The position numbers and the translations under genes are program-made. From NCBI GenBank assembly GCA_900556465.1, contig USPK01000049.1, forward strand, positions 1-11,859: 11,859 nucleotides of DNA, read 5' to 3'. The DNA is from an uncultured Prevotella sp. (GTDB taxonomy: Bacteria; Bacteroidota; Bacteroidia; Bacteroidales; Bacteroidaceae). Below the pieces are notes generated by a model that was not told the DNA's origin, searched no databases, and was given only the letters and a program-made list of their open reading frames with translations. Positions within the stretch are counted from its first letter, which is position 1, and the number at the start of each line of letters is the position of its first letter. Shown piece after piece: positions 7,956 to 11,859 of the stretch.

Positions 7956-7996
7956 ATGCAAGTTATCTAAACTTCCCCTCGGTGGGGATTAATGAA

Positions 7997-8004
7997 CAAA
8001 GATA
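7997..8004 (-). promoter_or_regulatory. Candidate promoter -7 box for the TolC-type operon
   Basis: The minus strand reads TATCTTTG, an exact TAnnTTTG -7 box, 42 bp upstream of the ATG at 7955. No clear TTTG is found 19-21 bp further upstream, so the promoter may be weak or need an activator. No regulator gene adjoins the operon within the window. Confidence 0.5.
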
Positions 8005-8197
8005 CGTTTTCCCGGCTTACGGGAACGCGAAAAACCGAAAAATGGAACAATCCTTCCGACCAGTCGGGGAACGATTGTGCGGCATGCACGGTCCGGTCCG
8101 CTATGGCCGCCCCACAGGGCGCGCGTCGAGGACCGGGCAAGGACCGGACTGCGCGCCGTGCCCCTATGCCCCGTTTTTCGAGGACCTGTTCCCGCAA

Positions 8198-8279
8198 CTA
8201 CGGGGCTAAGCCCCGTAGCGACGGGCCTTAGCCCCGTAAAAACTGGCCTTAGGCCCGTGTCTCGCGGCATAAGCCGGGC
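8198..8279. repeat. Tandem 21-bp-spaced palindromic repeats (three clear copies, one decayed)
   Basis: Three 17-base imperfect palindromes start at 8200, 8221 and 8242, exactly 21 bp apart: ACGGGGCTAAGCCCCGT, ACGGGCCTTAGCCCCGT and ACTGGCCTTAGGCCCGT. A decayed fourth unit (9 of 17 positions match the first) starts at 8263. The first copy extends by CT/AG to a perfect 9-bp stem with a 3-base loop (8198-8218). Copies 2 and 3 each have one arm mismatch, but the left arm of copy 2 pairs perfectly with the right arm of copy 3, so alternative folds are possible. Because the period is a multiple of three, both strands translate into 7-residue repeats (TGLSPV or TGLRPV plus one residue). I think these are non-coding structural repeats. 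Confidence 0.75.
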
Positions 8280-8303
8280 AGGCCTGCACCTGCGTCGGAG
8301 GAC

Positions 8304-8319
8304 CGGACCGCTTGGTCCG
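8304..8319. repeat. Short inverted repeat CGGACC...GGTCCG
   Basis: CGGACC (8304-8309) and GGTCCG (8314-8319) form a 6-bp stem with a 4-base loop at the glsA-proximal end of the repeat island. It has no T-tract on either side. Confidence 0.35.
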
Positions 8320-8462
8320 CTTCCGGCAGTCTCTAAGCGCCCTGGCAGGAGAAAATGGATTTTTTGCACAGACGTAAGGGCCGGCGTGCAGAGTTGAGGT
8401 CCCCGAATTGTAAACTTTCTGTTACATCCTTTTCAAAAGGACGAAATCTTTCTGCCATGCTG

Positions 8463-8491
8463 TTGGCGTGAAAAATAAATTAGTATTTTTG
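8463..8491 (+). promoter_or_regulatory. glsA promoter, lying inside the longest open frame
   Basis: TTG (8463-8465), 18 bp, then TATTTTTG (8484-8491): a strong match to the Bacteroidota -33/-7 promoter in an AT-rich setting. Transcription should begin at about 8497-8500. The longest open frame would start at a GTG at 8468, upstream of this point, so that GTG cannot be in the transcript. This settles the glsA start at 8510 or 8513. Confidence 0.75.
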
Positions 8492-8509
8492 CAGCGTTTT
8501 TTGGATGTC

Positions 8510-9340
8510 ATGATGGAAGAGACTAAGATATTCAAAATAGATATAGAGCAAGTGGTGCGCGACAAGGCTGGGGCCAAGGCGGACCATATCCCGCAGTTTG
8601 TAATATCTTGGCTCAAGCGCATCATTCACCAGGATGAAATCAACGTCTTCCTGGAAAAGGAAGGCGACAAGCAGGGCATTCCCTGGCTGGACGATTGCGT
8701 GAAGTTTCTCGATATGAAGCTGGAGGTGCAAGGTAGGGAGAACTTGCCCGACGCCTCCGACGGCCGCCGCTACACGTTCGTGAGCAACCACCCCCTCGGA
8801 GGTCAGGACGGCGTGGCGCTGGGCGCGCTGCTCGGCCACCATTACGATGGCCACGTGAAGTATCTGGTGAACGACATCCTCATGAACCTGCACGGCCTGG
8901 CCCCGCTCTGCATTCCTATTAATAAGGTGGGCGCCCAGAGCCGTAACTTCCCGGCCATGGTGGAAGCGAGCTTTCACGGCGATGACCATATCATCATGTT
9001 CCCGGCCGGGCTCTGCTCGCGCCGCATTAACGGGCAGGTGCGCGACCTGCCTTGGTCCAAGACCTTTATTACGAAAAGCGTCGAGACGCAGCGCGACGTC
9101 GTGCCGATTCACTTTGGCGGACACAATTCCCGCTTTTTCTATCGCCTGGCCAACTGGAGCAAGCGCTTGGGCGTGAAGTTCAACATCGCCATGCTTTTTC
9201 TGGTGGACGAAATGTTTAAGAACCGCAGCAAGACGTTTACGGTGAAGGTGGGAAAACCGATACCCTGGCAGACGTTTGACCGCTCGCGCAAACCGGCCGA
9301 CTGGGCCGCCTATGTGCGGGGCATAGTCTACGAGTTGTAA
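8510..9340 (+). CDS. glsA: GlsA-like O-acyltransferase for glycine lipid synthesis (PlsC-type fold)
   Basis: A 276-residue acyltransferase of the lysophospholipid acyltransferase (PlsC/OlsA-like) superfamily. By its partner glsB it should esterify the hydroxyl of N-(3-hydroxyacyl)glycine to give the diacylated glycine lipid at the inner membrane. The catalytic motif is SNHPLGGQDG, with His94 and Asp100 separated by five residues instead of the usual four. FPAGLCSRR (164-172) replaces the FPEGTRS block of PlsC, losing the usual Glu; VPIHFGG follows as the last block. I recall similar blocks in other Bacteroidota members, so these are probably branch traits. There is no N-terminal membrane helix. 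ATG at 8510 was chosen (8513 is equally possible) because the promoter at 8463-8491 excludes the upstream GTG. It precedes glsB by 50 bp with a hairpin between. The alternative is a general glycerolipid acyltransferase, but the glsB pairing argues for GlsA. Confidence 0.85.
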   Translation: MMEETKIFKIDIEQVVRDKAGAKADHIPQFVISWLKRIIHQDEINVFLEKEGDKQGIPWLDDCVKFLDMKLEVQGRENLPDASDGRRYTFVSNHPLGGQDGVALGALLGHHYDGHVKYLVNDILMNLHGLAPLCIPINKVGAQSRNFPAMVEASFHGDDHIIMFPAGLCSRRINGQVRDLPWSKTFITKSVETQRDVVPIHFGGHNSRFFYRLANWSKRLGVKFNIAMLFLVDEMFKNRSKTFTVKVGKPIPWQTFDRSRKPADWAAYVRGIVYEL

Positions 9341-9351
9341 TCATTAACGCA

Positions 9352-9380
9352 AAACGGCTCCGGACCTTTTCGGGCCGTTT
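9352..9380. repeat. Hairpin in the glsA-glsB gap
   Basis: AAACGGC (9352-9358) pairs with GCCGTTT (9374-9380), and inside it CCG (9360-9362) pairs with CGG (9371-9373), leaving one bulged T and an 8-base loop. The stem ends 10 bases before the glsB ATG. It lacks a downstream T-tract on the plus strand, so it may act as a partial terminator, a processing site or a structure limiting glsB translation. Confidence 0.5.
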
Positions 9381-9390
9381 GACTAATTAT

Positions 9391-10371
9391 ATGGAAGAAA
9401 TCATAAAGCCAGTCAGTCGCGACATTCTTAAGGCCGAACTGACGCCGGAGCGTTACCTGCGCTCTACGAATAAGAGCAACAACGAGATTTATATTGTCAC
9501 TTACCAGCAAGCCCCCAACGTGGTGCGCGAGATAGGGCGGTTGCGCGAAATCGCCTTCCGCGCGGCCGGCGGCGGTACGGGCAAGGCGCTCGACCTCGAC
9601 GACTTCGACGTCTGCGACCATCCCTACTATCAACTGGTTGTATGGTGCCCCGAGACGGAAGAAATTCTGGGCGGATACCGCTTCCTGCCGGGTTCGGAGA
9701 TAACGTTCGACGAGACGGGGCAGCCGCGTCTGGCAACAGGGCACATGTTCCACTTTTCCGACGAATTTCTGAAACATTACATCCGCGACACGGTGGAGCT
9801 GGGCCGCTCGTTCGTGACGCTCGAATATCAGAGCACGCGCGAAGTGCGCAAGAGCCTGTTCGCCCTCGACAACCTGTGGGACGGGCTGGGCGCCTTGACG
9901 GTAATCATTCCCGGCTTGAAGTATTTCTTCGGAAAGATGACGATGTACCCGTCCTTCAACCGGCAGGCACGCGACATGATTCTCTATTTCCTCAACAAGC
10001 ACTTCGGGGACAAGGAACACTTGGTCTGGCCCGTCGAACCGCTTCATTGGGAAATGGACGAGGCCGTGTTGCAACGCCTTTTCCACGAGGATTCCTTCCG
10101 CGAGGACTACCGCATCCTGAATACGGAGGTGAGAAAAGTGGGCTACAACATCCCGCCCCTGGTCAACGCCTACATGGGACTGAGTCCCACGATGCGCGTG
10201 TTCGGTACGGCCATCAATCACGAGTTCGGCAATGTGGAGGAGACGGGCATACTGATTGCGGTAGACGAGATACTGGAAGAAAAACGCATGCGTCACATCG
10301 ACTCCTTTGTGGAAGAGCACCCGGATTGCGTGGATGCGTTTGACGATTTGTTCATTAACCGCTCGAAGTAA
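9391..10371 (+). CDS. glsB: GlsB-like N-acyltransferase (commendamide/glycine lipid synthase)
   Basis: A 326-residue GNAT-fold acyltransferase of the OlsB/hemolysin-like group, matching Bacteroidota GlsB. GlsB transfers a 3-hydroxyacyl group to glycine to make N-acylglycine (commendamide), the precursor of glycine lipids; the family usually draws on acyl-ACP. Typical stretches are VREIGRLREIAFRAAGGGTGKA (about 45-66; the acyl-donor end of the fold), EILGGYRFLPG (91-101) and VELGRSFV (135-142). A C-terminal extension of roughly 100 residues (after about 220) is present, as in Bacteroidota homologues. The ATG at 9391 is used; an in-frame TTG four codons upstream (9379) falls inside the hairpin and is less likely. 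It is co-directional with glsA and probably in the same operon. Phylogenetically close proteins have also been annotated as putative hemolysins, which I consider a misnomer. Confidence 0.9.
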   Translation: MEEIIKPVSRDILKAELTPERYLRSTNKSNNEIYIVTYQQAPNVVREIGRLREIAFRAAGGGTGKALDLDDFDVCDHPYYQLVVWCPETEEILGGYRFLPGSEITFDETGQPRLATGHMFHFSDEFLKHYIRDTVELGRSFVTLEYQSTREVRKSLFALDNLWDGLGALTVIIPGLKYFFGKMTMYPSFNRQARDMILYFLNKHFGDKEHLVWPVEPLHWEMDEAVLQRLFHEDSFREDYRILNTEVRKVGYNIPPLVNAYMGLSPTMRVFGTAINHEFGNVEETGILIAVDEILEEKRMRHIDSFVEEHPDCVDAFDDLFINRSK

Positions 10372-10577
10372 GGATTAAGCGATTCGGTTCGCTGCACTTT
10401 TCTTTCACGGCGCCGGAAAAGCGGCAACGCCTCTTCTCCATAGGGCGGACGGTTCGCTTTCCGGGCGGCGCGTTCGGCCTCAGGTTCCGGAAGGCGCTGG
10501 ACTTTAGAGCTTTCACACAGCGGACAGTAGGCGTAGCGAAGGATTTTATCACAATATTTACAGTAAAGGCGGGACAA
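10293..10577 (-). CDS. Possible small zinc-ribbon protein (low confidence)
   Basis: An open minus-strand frame between the glsB end and the rubredoxin gene encodes LYCKYCDKILRYAYCPLCES, two CxxC pairs (Cys6, Cys9, Cys18, Cys21) eight residues apart, like a small zinc ribbon. A charged tail rich in Arg, Lys and Glu follows (LPEPEAERAARKANRPP and beyond). There is no ATG upstream of the Cys pairs. The nearest start, TTG at 10577, is inside the 19-bp inverted repeat. The frame ends 79 bp inside the convergent glsB gene, and its last residues look like an antisense by-product. It could be a real accessory gene of the sod-rubredoxin operon, a decayed gene, or chance. I did not recognise a named family. 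Confidence 0.28.
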   Translation of the reverse strand: MSRLYCKYCDKILRYAYCPLCESSKVQRLPEPEAERAARKANRPPYGEEALPLFRRRERKVQRTESLNPYFERLMNKSSNASTQSGCSSTKESM

Positions 10578-10603
10578 GGGCCAACTTGTCCCGCCTTTAC
10601 TGT
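10560..10603. terminator. Perfect 19-bp inverted repeat; likely bidirectional terminator
   Basis: ACAGTAAAGGCGGGACAAG (10560-10578) and its exact complement (10585-10603) flank a 6-base loop, GGCCAA. Such a long perfect stem is by far the strongest hairpin in the window. It sits between convergent transcription units: 190 bp past glsB on the plus strand and 90 bp past the rubredoxin gene on the minus strand. The stem has AAAGG/CCTTT near its base but no run of T beyond it, so termination is likely but not certain. The 10604-10692 stretch holds nothing else I can name. Confidence 0.6.
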
Positions 10604-10692
10604 GCCGGTAAACGGCTGGCGATTTACAACTTGCGGAAAAATCGCGCGGCTGAAGATGCGGATGCCTGCAAGTAGTATGTGGCAGTCCGGGC

Positions 10693-10857
10693 TTATTCCT
10701 GGACTTCTTCAAACAGGTCCTTTCCAACACCGCAGAGGGGGCAAACCCAGTCTGCCGGCAGGTCTTCAAAGGCTGTACCGGGGGCGATGCCGTTCTCGGG
10801 GTCTCCTTTTTCTGGATCGTAGACCCAGTCGCACACGGTGCAATAGTACTTTTTCAT
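10693..10857 (-). CDS. Rubredoxin
   Basis: A 54-residue protein read from ATG 10857 to TAA 10693. It is a classic rubredoxin: two Cys pairs (Cys6 and Cys9 in CTVC, Cys39 and Cys42 in CPLC) coordinate a single iron. The conserved DWVYDPEKGDP, aromatic residues Tyr4, Tyr13, Phe30 and Trp37, and the LPADWVCPLCG knuckle are all present. Length is normal and nothing is missing. It acts as a cytoplasmic one-electron carrier, for example to rubrerythrins or other peroxide- or oxygen-reducing enzymes in anaerobes. It begins 24 bp after the sod stop codon on the same strand, so both are probably made from one mRNA. That pairing points to oxidative-stress defence. No Shine-Dalgarno sequence is seen. 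Confidence 0.97.
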   Translation of the reverse strand: MKKYYCTVCDWVYDPEKGDPENGIAPGTAFEDLPADWVCPLCGVGKDLFEEVQE

Positions 10858-10881
10858 GTCGTGAGATTTTTGTGATAAATA

Positions 10882-11493
10882 TTATAGGAAAAATGAATCC
10901 TGGTAACACGGTCCGGCGCCCGCCAGGCGCTGTTCCACCTTCGCCCAGTTGACGATGTCCTTCATGGCCTTCACGTAGTCGGCACGCCGGTTGCGGTAGT
11001 CAATGTAATAGGCATGTTCCCAGACGTCAATAGTAAGGAGCGGACGGAGCCCCTGCGTGAGCGGGCAGTCGGCGTTCTGCGTAGTGCAGACGGAGAGCTT
11101 GCCTTTCGCGTCCTCGACCAGCCAGGCCCAACCCGAGCCGAAGAGCCCCGTGGCCGCCGCATTGAACTGATTGCGGAACTCTTCCACAGAGGAAAAGTCT
11201 TTTTCAATGCGCGTCGCCAGTTCGCGCGACATTTCTGTGGGCGTCGGAGTGAGGCTTTCAAAATAGAAGGTGTGGTTCCAGACTTGGGCAGCGTTGTTGA
11301 ATACAGCCCCGCTGGCCTTGCAGATAATTTCTTCCAGCTCCATGCCCTCGTAGAGCGTGCCTTCGGTTAGCCGGTTCAGATTGTCGATGTAAGTTTGCAG
11401 ATGCTTGCCGTAGTGGAAATTGAGCGTTTCCTCGCTCAGCACAGGGGCAAGCGCTTGCTTAGGGTAGGGCAATACGGGCATTTCGTATTTCAT
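10882..11493 (-). CDS. sodB: Superoxide dismutase, iron/cambialistic type
   Basis: A 203-residue Fe/Mn superoxide dismutase, which converts two superoxide ions to oxygen and hydrogen peroxide in the cytoplasm. The metal ligands are all there: His27 (FHYGKH), His74 (NHTFYF), Asp156 and His160 (TIDVWEHAYY). Tyr35 and Gln70 (NNAAQVWNH) occupy the second-sphere positions; Gln at this site is the iron-type arrangement, while manganese enzymes take it from the C-terminal half. Enzymes of Bacteroides and Porphyromonas of this kind can work with either metal, so cambialistic activity is possible. The C-terminus has a short extra tail (AGAGPCYQDSFFL). The ATG at 11491-11493 fits the family start, and a consensus promoter lies upstream. 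It is the first gene of a probable operon with rubredoxin. Confidence 0.97.
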   Translation of the reverse strand: MKYEMPVLPYPKQALAPVLSEETLNFHYGKHLQTYIDNLNRLTEGTLYEGMELEEIICKASGAVFNNAAQVWNHTFYFESLTPTPTEMSRELATRIEKDFSSVEEFRNQFNAAATGLFGSGWAWLVEDAKGKLSVCTTQNADCPLTQGLRPLLTIDVWEHAYYIDYRNRRADYVKAMKDIVNWAKVEQRLAGAGPCYQDSFFL

Positions 11494-11535
11494 AAGCGAT
11501 ATTTTTTAGCGTTCCCTATGTGAAAGATACATTGC

Positions 11536-11567
11536 CAAAGTTAGCGATTACGCATGGCTTGAGCAAA
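11536..11567 (-). promoter_or_regulatory. sod promoter (consensus Bacteroidota type)
   Basis: On the minus strand TTTG (complement of 11564-11567), 20 bp, then TAACTTTG (complement of 11536-11543): a full match to the TTTG-N19-21-TAnnTTTG pattern. Transcription should begin near 11530, giving an untranslated leader of about 37 bases. A second, poorer box (TATCTTTC) lies 14 bp downstream. Confidence 0.75.
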
Positions 11568-11571
11568 TATT

Positions 11572-11604
11572 TAGGAAGAAATGAGGGATAAATAGGAAGA
11601 AATG
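11572..11604. repeat. 12-bp direct repeat upstream of the sod promoter
   Basis: TAGGAAGAAATG occurs at 11572-11583 and again at 11593-11604, 21 bp apart, which is about two helical turns, so both copies face the same side of the DNA. The nearer copy begins 5 bp upstream of the sod -33 element. That is where an activator would bind. A 9-bp word GCCAAAGTT is also duplicated (11534-11542 and 11605-11613). The regulator is not known. Confidence 0.5.
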
Positions 11605-11720
11605 GCCAAAGTTTGAGAATAAGTGTTGTCTGTTGGAACATTAATCCAAAAATATTTTTCCGAAAGAATAAACCGCCGATGCGGCACGCACCTTTTCCAC
11701 GGCCAGTTCCCGGAGAAAAA

Positions 11721-11749
11721 ATATAAACTTTTTTTGACGTAGTTTATAT
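11721..11749. repeat. 9-bp inverted repeat in the right intergenic region
   Basis: ATATAAACT (11721-11729) and AGTTTATAT (11741-11749) form a perfect AT-rich inverted repeat around an 11-base spacer with a T-run. It could be an operator for the rightward promoter or a weak hairpin. No gene or RNA family is seen between 11494 and the window end. Confidence 0.4.
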
Positions 11750-11822
11750 CTTGGAAATCATGCCGATAGCAGCCGTTTCCACGCCGATACGGAAAACATC
11801 TTTCAAAAAAGTTGGATAAAAG

Positions 11823-11855
11823 TTTGGGTTGTTAGGGTAAAAGTTAGTACTTTTG
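11823..11855 (+). promoter_or_regulatory. Outward promoter at the right edge
   Basis: TTTG (11823-11826), 21 bp, then TACTTTTG (11848-11855): a consensus Bacteroidota promoter four bases from the window end. It must drive a gene or RNA lying to the right that is not in view. Confidence 0.7.
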
Positions 11856-11859
11856 CACT

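Larger units (their letters stand above)
8040..8345. other. GC-rich repeat island in the divergent tolC-type / glsA intergenic region
   Basis: This stretch lies between AT-rich promoter sequences on both sides. It contains several GGACCGG-type words: TCCGGTCC at 8092-8099, GGACCGG at 8130-8136 and 8141-8147, and GGACCGGACC at 8300-8309. The 10-base words at 8090-8099 and 8300-8309 are inverted copies of each other. TCGAGGACC occurs at 8126-8134 and 8178-8186. Long open frames exist on both strands here but look like by-products of GC-rich repeats. I see no protein or known RNA family. Confidence 0.5.

Noticed and set aside
7956..7961. TTG start for the TolC-like gene
   Set aside because: An ATG two codons later begins a normal signal peptide; the extra residues add nothing.
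8198..8279. CRISPR array
   Set aside because: The units are 17-base palindromes with only 4-base spacers, no variable spacers of 25-40 bases, and no cas genes nearby.
8077..8397. Open frames on both strands over the repeat island (TGLSPV/TGLRPV peptides)
   Set aside because: Both strands are open only because the 21-bp palindromes keep frame; starts lack signals and the translation outside the repeats is unlike protein.
8468..8509. GTG start for glsA at 8468
   Set aside because: The promoter -7 box lies downstream of it, so the codon would not be transcribed.
11494..11859. tRNA or small-protein gene in the right intergenic region
   Set aside because: No cloverleaf, T-loop motif or plausible coding frame was found on either strand; only promoter-like boxes and short repeats.

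Overview
The window reads as ordinary chromosome of a GC-rich member of the Bacteroidota, most likely the order Bacteroidales (a Rikenellaceae/Alistipes-like or Barnesiellaceae-like genome would fit; the genus cannot be fixed from this sequence). The reasons are repeated Bacteroidota-type promoters (TTTG, about 20 bp, TAnnTTTG), few Shine-Dalgarno sequences, a paired glycine-lipid acyltransferase locus, a split LysO transporter, and a TolC/HlyD/ABC-2/ABC-2 operon of the sort common in this phylum. There are no mobile elements, CRISPR arrays, rRNA or tRNA genes that I can see.

Layout from left to right. (1) On the minus strand, a NUDIX hydrolase is followed downstream by the N-terminal half of the RNA-binding protein Tex, which runs off the left edge. 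(2) On the plus strand, a two-cistron lysO encodes the N-terminal and C-terminal parts of an L-lysine exporter in overlapping genes behind a clear promoter. (3) On the minus strand, a four-gene operon (TolC-like outer-membrane factor, HlyD-like periplasmic adaptor, two ABC-2 permeases) encodes a tripartite envelope exporter with no ATPase gene in the window. Its last gene overlaps the end of lysO tail to tail. (4) A 0.55-kb divergent intergenic region holds promoters for both flanking operons and a GC-rich island with three 21-bp-spaced palindromic repeats. (5) On the plus strand, glsA and glsB encode the O- and N-acyltransferases of glycine lipid synthesis. (6) A roughly 0.3-kb stretch holds a perfect 19-bp inverted repeat and a possible small zinc-ribbon gene. 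(7) On the minus strand, an iron-type superoxide dismutase and a 54-residue rubredoxin form a short oxidative-stress operon. (8) The right end is an AT-rich intergenic region with a possible operator upstream of the sod promoter and an outward-facing promoter at the very edge.

The genes form independent small units: membrane-lipid synthesis (glsAB), envelope export (the TolC operon), lysine export (lysO) and oxygen defence (sod plus rubredoxin). I do not see a clear new defence or mobile system. The points most worth checking are the missing ATPase, the repeat island, the perfect palindrome with its overlapping zinc-ribbon frame, and the direct repeats upstream of sod. Three starts were set differently from the longest open frame: glsA (a promoter lies inside the longest frame), glsB and the TolC-like gene (ATG preferred over an upstream TTG).
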